Assembly (NCBI GenBank): GCA_947498505.1
Contig: CANMKG010000001.1
Location: 248,001-312,000, forward strand
Direction: 5' to 3'
Source of the DNA: an uncultured Maribacter sp.
GTDB taxonomy: Bacteria > Bacteroidota > Bacteroidia > Flavobacteriales > Flavobacteriaceae
Length of the DNA: 64,000 nt
The notes beneath the pieces were generated by a model. That model saw nothing but the letters and a program-made list of their open reading frames with translations, had not been told where the DNA came from and ran no database searches. Below, in pieces: positions 54,509-62,978 of the stretch. How positions within the stretch are numbered: position 1 is the first letter of the stretch; the number at the start of each line of letters is the position of its first letter. The position numbers and the translations under genes are program-made.

Positions 54509-55285
54509 ATGAAGGTTACTTTTTATAAATATCAAGGTACGGGAAATGATTTTGTAATGATTGATAATCGACAAGAATTTTTCCCAAAAGAGAATCAAGA
54601 ATTAATTGCTCAACTCTGCGACAGAAGATTTGGTGTGGGGGCTGATGGATTGATTTTAATTGAGAATGATGAAGCTGAAGATTTTAAAATGGTTTACTTT
54701 AACGCCGATGGCAAAGAAGGAAGCATGTGCGGTAATGGAGGAAGATGTTCCGTGGCATTTGCGAATTTTTTAGGAATCATTGGGGAAAAGACATCGTTTT
54801 CCGCCGTAGATGGTTTGCACAATGCGACTATTAGTAATGAAATAGTGAGTTTGCAAATGCTTGATGTTTCCGAAATAAAAGAAAAATCTAATGCTTTGTT
54901 TCTAGATACAGGTTCTCCGCATCATGTGCAGTTAATACACGGTTTGGCGAATTATGATGTTGCAAAAGAAGGAGCAAGGTTGCGTTATGGAATTTATGGG
55001 AAATCAGGAAGTAACATAAACTTTGTAGAGGAAAAGCCAGATGATGTTTTTGCTGTAAGAACATATGAGCGTGGCGTTGAAGACGAAACACTCTCATGTG
55101 GCACGGGAGTTACTGCTGTTGCTCTGGCCATGCATAAGCTAGGTAAAACTCAAAAGGAACATGTTAAAATTGAAGCTGAAGGGGGTAATCTTGAGGTTAC
55201 ATTTGAGGTTGAAAATGGAATATATATAAATGTTCATTTGATAGGGGCAACAAAAGGAGTTTTCAAAGGAGAGATTGAATGCTAA
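54509..55285 (+). CDS. dapF: Diaminopimelate epimerase
   Basis: A 258-residue enzyme. Catalytic cysteines are in GSMCGNGGRC (near 74) and ETLSCGTGVTAVA (near 196), and FYKYQGTGNDFVMIDNRQ marks the start. It converts LL- to meso-diaminopimelate for peptidoglycan and lysine. Two genes for wall synthesis or cleavage (mltG and the lysozyme-like gene) are downstream, so the block is wall-related. TATATTTG (54485-54492) is an exact -7 match ahead of it. It overlaps the GNAT gene by seven bases. Confidence 0.95.
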   Translation: MKVTFYKYQGTGNDFVMIDNRQEFFPKENQELIAQLCDRRFGVGADGLILIENDEAEDFKMVYFNADGKEGSMCGNGGRCSVAFANFLGIIGEKTSFSAVDGLHNATISNEIVSLQMLDVSEIKEKSNALFLDTGSPHHVQLIHGLANYDVAKEGARLRYGIYGKSGSNINFVEEKPDDVFAVRTYERGVEDETLSCGTGVTAVALAMHKLGKTQKEHVKIEAEGGNLEVTFEVENGIYINVHLIGATKGVFKGEIEC

Positions 55286-55806
55286 GTTTACGGGGAGATA
55301 ACATATACCTTAGAGCAATTGAGTCAAAAGACCTTGATTTTTTGTACGAACTGGAGAATGATACCAATTTATGGGAAATTAGTGGTACTGTAACTCCATA
55401 TTCTAAGCAAGTTTTAAGTTTATATTTAGATAATGCACATCGCGATATTTATGATGTAAAGCAACTTCGACTTTGTATTTGTAGCATTAAAAATGATACC
55501 GTTTTGGGTCTGATTGATTTGTTTGATTTTGACCCTAAAAATAATAGAGCAGGAGTAGGCATTGTTGTGCTTAAAAATACTGATAAAAATAAAGGTATAG
55601 GTTCTGAATCGCTTACATTACTCTGTAATTACACGAAAAATGTACTGAATCTTAGGCAATTGTATGCTAATGTTTTAGAGGGTAATGAGGCAAGTATACA
55701 TTTGTTTCAAAAACATGGTTTTAGAAAAATTGGAGTAAAAAAAGATTGGATTTACTCTAATGGATCCTATAAAAATGAAATTTTGTTTCAAAAAATTAAT
55801 TTATAA
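55279..55806 (+). CDS. GNAT-family N-acetyltransferase (RimJ/RimL-like)
   Basis: A 175-residue GNAT protein starting LRGDNIYLRAIESKDLDFLY, with DLFDFDPKNNRAGVGIVVLK, the acetyl-CoA loop NKGIGSESL (R/QxxGxG/A pattern) and LYANVLEGNEASIHLFQKHG with FRKIGVKKDWIY. The substrate could be a protein N-terminus, an amino sugar or a small amine. The position between dapF and mltG is conserved in flavobacteria as far as I recall. Its start overlaps dapF by seven bases and mltG follows by three. Confidence 0.88.
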   Translation: MLSLRGDNIYLRAIESKDLDFLYELENDTNLWEISGTVTPYSKQVLSLYLDNAHRDIYDVKQLRLCICSIKNDTVLGLIDLFDFDPKNNRAGVGIVVLKNTDKNKGIGSESLTLLCNYTKNVLNLRQLYANVLEGNEASIHLFQKHGFRKIGVKKDWIYSNGSYKNEILFQKINL

Positions 55807-55809
55807 AGG

Positions 55810-56853
55810 ATGTACATAAAAAAAATACTGCTTACCATAGTTTTATTAGGAATAATAGCTGGTGGTTTTTTTGCTTATAAGGTGTATAACGCGTTTTTAA
55901 CACCGAATACTAACTTTAATAATGACGAAGCAATAGTTTTTATACCGTCTGATGCCAACTTTAATGATGTAAAAGAAATGCTGACACCTTTGCTTAAGGA
56001 TATAGATGGCTTTGAATCTGCAGCGGATAGAAAAGGTTATAGTAATAATATAAAAGGAGGTAAATACAGTATTACTAAAGGAATGAATAATAATGATATT
56101 ATTGGTTCATTACGAAGTAAAAATATTCCCGTTAAGGTTGCATTTAATAATCAAGAAACTCTTGAAGACTTAGCTGGAAGGATAGCTACTCAAATTGAAG
56201 CGGATAGTATTTCATTGCTAAAGTCCTTTAATGATACTAAGTTTTTAAGCGAAAATGATTTTAATCAAAATTCTAAATTAGCAATGTATATTCCAAATAG
56301 CTATGAGTTTTTTTGGAATACGTCGGCAGAAGGGTTTCGTAAGAAAATGTTAAAGGAGTACAAGCGTTTTTGGAACGAAAAAAGGCTTAGCAAAGCAAAA
56401 AAAATTGGACTATCAACTCAAGAAGTGTCTTCATTGGCCTCAATTGTACATAAAGAGACGGCAAAGATAGATGAGCGACCAAGAGTAGCTGGGGTGTATT
56501 TAAATCGGTTAAAAAAAGGAATTAAGTTACAGGCAGATCCAACAGTAATTTATGCAATAAAGAAAAGCAAAGACGATTTTGATTTAGTCATTAAGCGTGT
56601 TTTATATAAAGATTTAGAGTTGGATTCTCCATACAATACTTATAAATACGCAGGGTTGCCACCTGGTCCTATAGCTATGCCAGACATTTCTGCAATTGAT
56701 GCTGTGTTGAATTATGAGAAGCATGATTATTTATTTTTTGTGGCAAATGTAAAGAAGTTTGGGTACCATATGTTTGCAAAAACATTAGCTCAACATAACC
56801 GAAATAAGGCACAATATATCCGTTGGATTAATGAGCAAAAAGTAAAAAGATAG
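55810..56853 (+). CDS. mltG: Endolytic transglycosylase MltG (YceG-like)
   Basis: A 347-residue membrane protein. The anchor is IKKILLTIVLLGIIAGGFFA (about 3-22), followed by a LysM-like part and the YceG domain. The catalytic Glu is in SLASIVHKETAKIDERPRVA (near residue 217), followed by GVYLNRLKKGIKLQADPTVI and NTYKYAGLPPGPIAMPDISA. It cuts nascent glycan strands and may set their length. Its start is ATG three bases after the GNAT stop. Confidence 0.94.
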   Translation: MYIKKILLTIVLLGIIAGGFFAYKVYNAFLTPNTNFNNDEAIVFIPSDANFNDVKEMLTPLLKDIDGFESAADRKGYSNNIKGGKYSITKGMNNNDIIGSLRSKNIPVKVAFNNQETLEDLAGRIATQIEADSISLLKSFNDTKFLSENDFNQNSKLAMYIPNSYEFFWNTSAEGFRKKMLKEYKRFWNEKRLSKAKKIGLSTQEVSSLASIVHKETAKIDERPRVAGVYLNRLKKGIKLQADPTVIYAIKKSKDDFDLVIKRVLYKDLELDSPYNTYKYAGLPPGPIAMPDISAIDAVLNYEKHDYLFFVANVKKFGYHMFAKTLAQHNRNKAQYIRWINEQKVKR

Positions 56854-56937
56854 GTCACTTGTCTTGATTTTAGTTCATGTTAACTAAAAGTGTATATTTT
56901 TAACAAAGCCTTGTAAAAAAGTATAGCAAAACCATTT

Positions 56938-56945
56938 TACCTTTG
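56938..56945 (+). promoter_or_regulatory. Putative -7 element of the lysozyme-like gene
   Basis: TACCTTTG is an exact TAnnTTTG match 58 bases before the gene. A TTG occurs at 56911-56913, but the 24-base spacing is long. Confidence 0.45.
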
Positions 56946-57003
56946 CACTTGTGAAATTTAAGCGAGCCGTTTTTTTGGCTGTAAGTCTTAAGAAAACAAT
57001 TAT

Positions 57004-57633
57004 ATGAGAAGAGGGATGGCGATTTTCTGTCCTCTTATCATGACCTTTATTTTAGTGAGTTTTGGATTTAGACCTTCAAAGGTTAAGGTTCCAGAAGCTC
57101 TTAAAGTAAATAAACCTACTGAAGTTTTGTTCCCCAAAAACAAAACTTACTTTAATGCTGTAATGATTGCTCCGCCTTTTATAGGGAGCTCTTATATCGG
57201 TTTTAAGGAGGCATTGGCTTTTAAAGAGTCTCAAGGAGACTACTTTATTATTAATACCTTAGGATATTTAGGAAAATATCAATTTGGTATAGGAACATTG
57301 CAACTCATGGGAGTATATAATGCTACCGCGTTTTTAAATGATCCTAAATTACAGGAAAAAGTATTCCTGACTAACATTGCTAGAAACAAATGGATTCTCA
57401 GAAGAGATATCAAAAGGTATGTTGGCAAGCGTATAGCAGGAATAGAGATTACTGAATCAGGAATGTTAGCAGCTGCTCATTTGGCGGGTGCTGGAAATGT
57501 AAAAAAGTACTTAAGGTCCTACGGAGCTGTTGATTTAAAAGACAGTTACGGTACAAGTGTAGGGGATTACATGCGGAAATTTTCAGGCTATGATGTTTCT
57601 AATGTATTGCCAAAAAGGAACCCTAGGATATAA
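57004..57633 (+). CDS. Lysozyme/transglycosylase-like exported protein
   Basis: A 209-residue protein with an N-terminal signal or anchor (MAIFCPLIMTFILVSFGF, from residue 5). The core FKEALAFKESQGDYFIINTL followed by GYLGKYQFGIGTLQLMGVYN (about 67-107) resembles transglycosylase/lysozyme folds, with the Glu of FKESQGDY placed as a catalytic acid and the GKYQFG turn. AAAHLAGAGNVKKYLRSYG and GTSVGDYMRKFSGY end the fold. It likely cleaves peptidoglycan. It follows mltG in the same direction but has its own -7 element. Some databases call such proteins peptidoglycan-binding. No LysM motif is seen here. Confidence 0.7.
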   Translation: MRRGMAIFCPLIMTFILVSFGFRPSKVKVPEALKVNKPTEVLFPKNKTYFNAVMIAPPFIGSSYIGFKEALAFKESQGDYFIINTLGYLGKYQFGIGTLQLMGVYNATAFLNDPKLQEKVFLTNIARNKWILRRDIKRYVGKRIAGIEITESGMLAAAHLAGAGNVKKYLRSYGAVDLKDSYGTSVGDYMRKFSGYDVSNVLPKRNPRI

Positions 57634-57660
57634 AGAAAATGTAGTAAATATGAAAATGTG

Positions 57661-57690
57661 AAGCCTTGATTGTGAGAAGTCAAGGCTTTT
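57661..57690. terminator. Terminator between lysozyme-like gene and RsmI-like gene
   Basis: AAGCCTTGA (57661-57669) and TCAAGGCTT (57680-57688) form a nine-base stem followed by TTTTT on the plus strand. It abuts the stop of the convergent gene. Confidence 0.87.
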
Positions 57691-58413
57691 TTATGCCTGT
57701 AAAATAAAAATAGCGGGTTTTTTGTGTAAATCTAACTTTTCTGTTTTCCAAGCATTCACGGTTTTTGTTACAATGTATTCCGTTGGGAGTGTAATTTCAC
57801 AAGCAATACATAAAAGCGTATTGCCTGCAAGTGTTTTTAGCATTTCAGCTAAAAACTTATCGTTTCTATAGGGAGTTTCAATAAATATTTGAGATTGATT
57901 TTCTTCCTTAGATTTTCGTTCTAATTTTTTTAATGCTTTTTTTCGTTCTGCATTATCAATAGGAAGGTAACCGTTAAAAGCGAAATTTTGACCATTAAAA
58001 CCACTAGCCATTAATGCTAATAAAATAGAAGAAGGGCCAACTAGTGGAATCACTTTTATTCTTTTTTCATGTGCAATTTTAACAACGTCAGCTCCAGGAT
58101 CGGCTATGCCTGGGCAACCAGCTTCCGATAAAATACCAACATCATGTCCTTCTAAACAGGCAGTTAAAAAATCAGGAATTTCTTCGGGTTCCGTAAACTT
58201 GTTTAGCACACTTATTTTAAGACTAGATTGTGATTTTCTAGGACTTATTTTTTTAATAAACCTTCGTGCTGTTTTTTCGTTTTCAACAATGTAAAAATTG
58301 GTGCTTTCTATGGTTCTCTTGATAGAAATAGGTAAAACTTCTAATGGAGCATTATCCCCTAAAGTGGTGGGTATTAAAAAAAGACTTCCCCAAGAATTTG
58401 TTTTTGCGGCCAT
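57691..58413 (-). CDS. RsmI-like SAM-dependent methyltransferase (tetrapyrrole methylase fold)
   Basis: A 240-residue protein: SLFLIPTTLGDNAPLEVLPI at the start, ILSEAGCPGIADPGADVV (near 97), VIPLVGPSSILLALMASGF and FAFNGYLP (near 126), then ETPYRNDKFLAEML. These match RsmI, which 2'-O-methylates C1402 of 16S rRNA, though the N-terminus is less regular than in the standard enzyme (about 280 residues). A closely related SAM methyltransferase group common in flavobacteria could have another target. It overlaps the phosphatase gene by one base (TAATG). Confidence 0.82.
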   Translation of the reverse strand: MAAKTNSWGSLFLIPTTLGDNAPLEVLPISIKRTIESTNFYIVENEKTARRFIKKISPRKSQSSLKISVLNKFTEPEEIPDFLTACLEGHDVGILSEAGCPGIADPGADVVKIAHEKRIKVIPLVGPSSILLALMASGFNGQNFAFNGYLPIDNAERKKALKKLERKSKEENQSQIFIETPYRNDKFLAEMLKTLAGNTLLCIACEITLPTEYIVTKTVNAWKTEKLDLHKKPAIFILQA

Positions 58414-58862
58414 TATAGTTTTTTAGAAATCGCTTCACAAGCCTTGTCTATAAGTTGAAAAACATATTCAAAACCTCCTTCTCCGCCATAATAGGGGTCT
58501 GGTACTTCATCGGTTTCTATGCTAATCTCGTTTAAAAGTAGTTTTACCTTAGCTGCATGTTCCGTATTTCTAGTTTTTGCTAAAATGTCAGCATAATTGC
58601 TTTTATCCATGGCAAAAATTAAATCGTAATCATCAAAGTCGTTAACAGATAATTGACGGCAGCGCTGTTCCGTGATGTCTAATCCGTGTTTTTTAGCAAC
58701 TTCTATGGATCTTGGGTCTGGTCTTTTTCCAACATGATATCCAGCCGTTCCACAAGAATCTACGGTTACTTTGTCTGCATCAACTTTACTTTGCAAAATG
58801 CCTTGTGCTAGAGGAGATCTACAAATATTTCCTAAACAAACCATCAATACTTTGGTTTTCAT
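58413..58862 (-). CDS. Low-molecular-weight protein-tyrosine phosphatase
   Basis: A 149-residue enzyme with the active-site loop CX5RS (CLGNICRS at residues 9-16) and the general acid in EVPDPYYGG (near 120). It starts TKVLMVCLGNICRSPLAQGI, so the catalytic Cys is Cys9. In the same strand run as dnaA and the RsmI-like gene, it may reverse tyrosine phosphorylation linked to polysaccharide export, although no such kinase lies here. Its stop shares a base with the downstream start. Confidence 0.93.
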   Translation of the reverse strand: MKTKVLMVCLGNICRSPLAQGILQSKVDADKVTVDSCGTAGYHVGKRPDPRSIEVAKKHGLDITEQRCRQLSVNDFDDYDLIFAMDKSNYADILAKTRNTEHAAKVKLLLNEISIETDEVPDPYYGGEGGFEYVFQLIDKACEAISKKL

Positions 58863-58871
58863 ACAATGAAA

Positions 58872-60296
58872 TTAGGAAAGTTTTTTGGTAAGATCGTCAA
58901 TGTACTTACGAAACTGTTTATCCGTCTCAGCTAAATTGTCAACCGTTTTGCATGCGTGCAATACAGTGGCGTGGTCTCTTTTTCCAATTTGAGAGCCAAT
59001 ACTAGCTAATGAGGCTTTTGTGAATTTTTTTGCAAAAAACATTGCTAATTGACGTGCCTGAACAATATGTCTTTTTCTAGTCTTGGATTGCAGTGTAGCG
59101 ACGTCCATTTCAAAGTAATCGGAAACCACTTTTTGAATATAATCTATAGAAACTTCGCGTTTCGTATTTTTTACAAACTTTTCTACAACTTGTTGTGCAA
59201 GCTCCAGTGTTACCTCCTTTTTATTGAAAGATGATTGTGCAATTAATGAAATAATAGCACCTTCAAGTTCTCTAATATTTGATTTTATATGTTTAGCAAC
59301 ATAGTCAATGATATCATCTGGCATTTCAACACCGTCCCTATATAATTTATTTTTTAATATAGAGATTCGCGTTTCGTAATCAGGATTTTGCAATTCGGCA
59401 GATAATCCCCATTTGAATCTAGATAATAAGCGCTGCTCAATATCTTGCATATCAACTGGAGCTTTATCAGATGTTAATATTACCTGCTTGCCATTTTGAT
59501 GTAAATGATTAAATATATGGAAAAACACATCTTGAGTTCCGGATTTTCCAGATAGGAACTGTACGTCATCAATAATTAATACATCAATTAATTGATAAAA
59601 GTGTATAAAATCATTTCTAGTGTTTTTCTTTACAGATTCAATATATTGTTGTGTAAATTTTTCTGCAGAAATATAAAGAACGGTGCGTTCTGGATATTTA
59701 TCTTTTATCTCAACACCAATAGCATGCGCAAGGTGAGTTTTACCTAAGCCGACTCCTCCAAAAACAAGTAGTGGGTTAAAAGAAGTTCCGCCCGGTTTAT
59801 TGGCTACAGCCATACCTGCTGAACGTGCTAAACGGTTAGAATCTCCTTCAAGAAAATTATCAAAATTATAATTAGGATTTAATTGAGACTCAATTTTTAT
59901 ATTACGTATACCAGGAATTACAAAAGGGTTTCTAAGTTCTGGATTTTTGGATTTAATAGGGACATCAACTTCTTGTGCTCCCATTGCTCCTCTATTTGAA
60001 CTCGGAATTTTTTCAGTAAAAGGCTCTTTGTTTCCATAGGTGTTTTCCATACGAATTACGTAAACTAGCTTAGCGGTTTCACCTAGCTCCTTTGTAAGTG
60101 CAACCTTTAACAGTTTAACGTAATGCTCTTCAAGCCATTCGTAGAAAAATTTACTTGGTACTTGTACGCTTAATGCGCTATCAGAAAGTTTAACAGGTTT
60201 AATTGGTTCAAACCATGTTTTAAATGCCTGCGGTTGGATATTATCTTTGATAAACGCCAAACAATTGTCCCATACGGAATTAGCAGTTACATTCAT
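58872..60296 (-). CDS. dnaA: Chromosomal replication initiator protein DnaA
   Basis: A 474-residue DnaA with four domains: N-terminal interaction domain (VWDNCLAFIKDNIQPQAFKT), a linker with SSNRGAMGAQE, the AAA+ domain with Walker A (GGVGLGKTHLAHAI, near 177), Walker B (VLIIDDVQFLSGK, near 239) and RLLSRFKWGL, and the DNA-binding helix-turn-helix including KRDHATVLHACKTVDNL at the end. It opens the replication origin. The gene lies 207 bases from the divergent thioesterase gene. DnaA-box-like sequences in that gap are noted separately. Confidence 0.97.
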   Translation of the reverse strand: MNVTANSVWDNCLAFIKDNIQPQAFKTWFEPIKPVKLSDSALSVQVPSKFFYEWLEEHYVKLLKVALTKELGETAKLVYVIRMENTYGNKEPFTEKIPSSNRGAMGAQEVDVPIKSKNPELRNPFVIPGIRNIKIESQLNPNYNFDNFLEGDSNRLARSAGMAVANKPGGTSFNPLLVFGGVGLGKTHLAHAIGVEIKDKYPERTVLYISAEKFTQQYIESVKKNTRNDFIHFYQLIDVLIIDDVQFLSGKSGTQDVFFHIFNHLHQNGKQVILTSDKAPVDMQDIEQRLLSRFKWGLSAELQNPDYETRISILKNKLYRDGVEMPDDIIDYVAKHIKSNIRELEGAIISLIAQSSFNKKEVTLELAQQVVEKFVKNTKREVSIDYIQKVVSDYFEMDVATLQSKTRKRHIVQARQLAMFFAKKFTKASLASIGSQIGKRDHATVLHACKTVDNLAETDKQFRKYIDDLTKKLS

Positions 60297-60386
60297 TATT
60301 GATTAAGTCGTGTTTTGTTGGTTAGTGGTTAAGCTTTTTAGGCCTATCGTTAAATGACTAGGTCATTCATTAGTGCAAGGCAAATA

Positions 60387-60455
60387 TGTGAACAAATAAT
60401 CTAAAAAAAAAATCTAAAAGGGTTGAATTTAACCTTTTTTTTTTGCATGTTCACA
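60387..60455. promoter_or_regulatory. Inverted TGTGAACA pair and A/T tracts before dnaA
   Basis: TGTGAACA (60387-60394) and TGTTCACA (60448-60455) are inverted copies. As TTGTTCACA the first is two bases from the DnaA box TTATCCACA. Between them lie long A and T runs and the palindrome GGTTGAATTTAACC (60421-60434). This could be DnaA autoregulation or part of an origin. The evidence is weak. Confidence 0.35.
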
Positions 60456-60503
60456 CGCTTAAAATATTAACGAACAAAAGATATAATTTTTACTTGAATA
60501 ATT

Positions 60504-60896
60504 ATGAACTTTAACAAAATTTCTTTTAGGGTAAGGTATGGAGAAACGGATCAAATGGGAGTTGTATACCACGGAAACTACCCGCAGTACTTGGAAATGG
60601 GGAGGATTGAGTGGTTGAGGGATTTTGGTGTTTCATATAAAAAAATGGAGGAAAACGGAATTATGCTTCCCGTCGTTAGTATTCAGCTAAACTATAAAAG
60701 GTCTGCTTTTTACGATGATGTGTTGACACTAAAAACAACATTGAAAAAAACACCTACAGTAAGGATAGAATTTGATTATGAAATTCATAATCAAAATAAC
60801 GAACTTTTGGTAGAAGCAAATACAGTTTTAGCATTTATGGATGCAAAAACGAAAAGGCCAATTCGTTGTCCCGAATATATTTTAGATAAATTGTAA
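60504..60896 (+). CDS. Acyl-CoA thioesterase (4HBT/YbgC-like)
   Basis: A 130-residue single hot-dog-fold thioesterase: FRVRYGETDQMGVVYHGNYP (about 8-27, with the catalytic Asp in the ETDQMG motif), YLEMGRIEWLRDFG and VVSIQLNYKRSAFYDDV. It hydrolyses an acyl-CoA or related thioester. The acyl chain is unknown. Beside dnaA in flavobacteria as far as I recall. It is convergent with the YigZ gene, with four bases between the stops and no terminator. Confidence 0.9.
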   Translation: MNFNKISFRVRYGETDQMGVVYHGNYPQYLEMGRIEWLRDFGVSYKKMEENGIMLPVVSIQLNYKRSAFYDDVLTLKTTLKKTPTVRIEFDYEIHNQNNELLVEANTVLAFMDAKTKRPIRCPEYILDKL

Positions 60897-60900
60897 AGGC

Positions 60901-61512
60901 TTAATTTTTTTTGAAGTCTATCTCGTAAATACCGGAAAGTATATTTTCGAGTTTGTTAGCATCATTTTTTCTAACGGAAACAATTATTTCACAATTCATT
61001 TCCATTTTTTGAGAAATTATTTCTAATTGATGCTGTTTTATTAAACGCATTACCTTGTCCATTAATTGGTAGTCAAAAAGGAGTCTGAAGTTTACTTTAA
61101 TTATCTTTTCAATGATTGGAGCATTTTCTAAAGTTAGTTGAGCTGTTGTTTTGTAAGCGCTTATTAACCCCCCAACACCCAATTTTGTGCCTCCGAAAAT
61201 TCTTGCTACGGCAACCAGAACATTGGTAACATCATATGATTGTATTTGACCGTAAATGGGTAAACCAGCTGAGTTATTTGGTTCGCCATCATCATTTGCT
61301 CTATATCTTGGGTTAAAAGTACCAAGCTGCCAGGCATAACACACGTGGTTGGCGGTATGATGTTTTTTATGTAGTTTCTCTAATATTGATTTTATCTCAT
61401 CCTCGTTTTGCACAGGGAAAGCATAGCCGTAAAACTTGCTTTTCTTCTCTTTATGGAGTACTTCTTCAATAGGTATAGCAATGGTTTTGAATACGTCAGA
61501 AGTAGGTTTCAT
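60901..61512 (-). CDS. YigZ/IMPACT-family protein
   Basis: About 203 residues from the ATG at 61512 (MKPTSDVFKTIAIPIEEVLH), 18 codons inside the longest frame and overlapping the EamA stop by one base (TAATG). IMPACT features are clear: KKSKFYGYAFPVQNEDEIKS, HHTANHVCYAWQLG (near 55), RANDDGEPNNSAGLPIYGQI (near 75) and VARIFGGTKLGVGGLISAYK (near 105). A second ferredoxin-like domain follows. The family may bind RNA or ribosome-associated factors. The function is unsettled. Confidence 0.9.
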   Translation of the reverse strand: MKPTSDVFKTIAIPIEEVLHKEKKSKFYGYAFPVQNEDEIKSILEKLHKKHHTANHVCYAWQLGTFNPRYRANDDGEPNNSAGLPIYGQIQSYDVTNVLVAVARIFGGTKLGVGGLISAYKTTAQLTLENAPIIEKIIKVNFRLLFDYQLMDKVMRLIKQHQLEIISQKMEMNCEIIVSVRKNDANKLENILSGIYEIDFKKN

Positions 61513-62375
61513 TATGATAAAGCTACAATTAAAATACTTGCTACCGCTAAAATAATGCCTCCCCAATTTTTGACGCTCATACGTTCTTTAAATAAAAGAA
61601 TACCTAGAAAAGTAGAGAACATTACAATTGCGACATTGTTTATCGTAAATATTGATACGCTTGTTAGGTTTTTGTTATTTAACGCTTTTAGTAAAAAGAA
61701 TATGGAGAAAAAATTGGGAACTCCAAGAGCAATACCTCCCAGTATATTTTTTAAATTAATTTTTAAAGGTTTTTTACTTGATTGTACTAGTATAATGATT
61801 AATCCTATGGTAGCTGCAGAACCAAAGACTACAGCAGAAAACAAAGAAAATTCACTCTGAGACACTTTTTTTTCTTGAAAATATTTGAGTGCAACATCAA
61901 TAAATCCAGAGCCTAAAAAAACAAGAATTGGTAGTAGGTATGAAAATTTTTTGATTTCTGATTTGGTTTCTTTTGCAGAGGCAAAGTAAACTGCACTAAT
62001 AGCAAGTAAAATGCCAATTATCTTATAAACATCAATTACTTCTTTGTATAAAAAAACTCCAAAAATTACAGGAATAACAAATGACATTTTTGTGGCCACC
62101 GAAGCCACAGAAACACCTACTTTTTGTGCTGTGGCCGCCATTAGGTTGAAAACTATAATGAATAACAAGCCAAGAGCTAATGTTCCAAGAAACCATTGTT
62201 TGTTAGGAATTTCCGTAAGTTTCACGTTGCCATCATTCAATAATAAACCAACAATACATGCTACAACATAGTTGGTGATAATAGCATAAAATGTTTGAAC
62301 TTTATAAACTCCAAAAAGTTTAAATATTACAAATATTAAGCCTGTGAATAGGACACTAAAAACAAGATCTAGCAT
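61512..62375 (-). CDS. EamA/DMT-family transporter
   Basis: A 287-residue membrane protein with about ten short segments in two repeats, as in drug/metabolite transporters. Segments include LGTLALGLLFIIVFNLMAAT, VSVASVATKMSFVIPVIFGV (first EamA half) and KNLTSVSIFTINNVAIVMFS, FLGILLFKERMSVKNWGGII (second half). The substrate is unknown. Its start directly follows the HAD gene stop and its stop overlaps the YigZ start, so ribD-HAD-EamA-YigZ form one operon. Confidence 0.9.
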   Translation of the reverse strand: MLDLVFSVLFTGLIFVIFKLFGVYKVQTFYAIITNYVVACIVGLLLNDGNVKLTEIPNKQWFLGTLALGLLFIIVFNLMAATAQKVGVSVASVATKMSFVIPVIFGVFLYKEVIDVYKIIGILLAISAVYFASAKETKSEIKKFSYLLPILVFLGSGFIDVALKYFQEKKVSQSEFSLFSAVVFGSAATIGLIIILVQSSKKPLKINLKNILGGIALGVPNFFSIFFLLKALNNKNLTSVSIFTINNVAIVMFSTFLGILLFKERMSVKNWGGIILAVASILIVALS

Positions 62376-62978
62376 TTATAAGTGTTTTTTTAGATTAATA
62401 ACATCTTCTTTTCCTACTAAAAGATTCCAGCTTTTGATACCTATTTTTTCAGCAGTATTAGTATTTTCTTTAGTGTCATCAATAAAAAAGGTCTCTTCTG
62501 CTATTAAGTTATTTTCCTTTAAAACAAATGTGTAAATATCTTCATTGGGTTTTCTTAAGTTAATTTCATGCGAGAGGTAAAACTTGTGAAAACATGCTTT
62601 AAAAGCATGATACCTATCTAGCCCCATATTTTCTATTACTTTTTCAATATGTAAAGCGTTTGTATTACTTAAAAGAAACAGCTTGTGTGATTTTTCTTTA
62701 GCTAAATCTTTAATGAAGTTTAAACGGTACTCTGGAAAATCTAAGATAATAGAATTCCATGCATTAATTATTTTTTCAGTAGTTGCCTGAGGGAAGATTA
62801 TATTTAGTTTGTCTATAAATTCGGTTGAACTTATTAATCCTTTTTCGTATGAATTGGCAATTGAATTTATTTCTGGAGTTAGCCTGGTAAAACCAAATTT
62901 TGCCATTTCTTGAAAAATAGCTTTTTTATCTAGGTTTATAAAGATATCTCCAAAATCAAAAATTATATTTTTAATCAT
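62376..62978 (-). CDS. HAD-family hydrolase (YihX-like)
   Basis: A 200-residue HAD protein. The first motif is IIFDFGDIFINLD, with the nucleophile Asp kept but the next position a Gly (DFG, not DxD), as in the YihX-like subgroup whose start is LGGVLIN-like. LFLLSNTNALHIEK (motif II region), HEINLRKPNEDIYTFVLK (motif III Lys) and TFFIDDTKENTNTAEKIGI (motif IV) follow, with a cap between about 15 and 90. It probably dephosphorylates a small metabolite. In an operon with ribD a role in riboflavin synthesis (5-amino-6-ribitylamino-uracil phosphate) is conceivable but unproven. It overlaps ribD by eight bases. Confidence 0.86.
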   Translation of the reverse strand: MIKNIIFDFGDIFINLDKKAIFQEMAKFGFTRLTPEINSIANSYEKGLISSTEFIDKLNIIFPQATTEKIINAWNSIILDFPEYRLNFIKDLAKEKSHKLFLLSNTNALHIEKVIENMGLDRYHAFKACFHKFYLSHEINLRKPNEDIYTFVLKENNLIAEETFFIDDTKENTNTAEKIGIKSWNLLVGKEDVINLKKHL

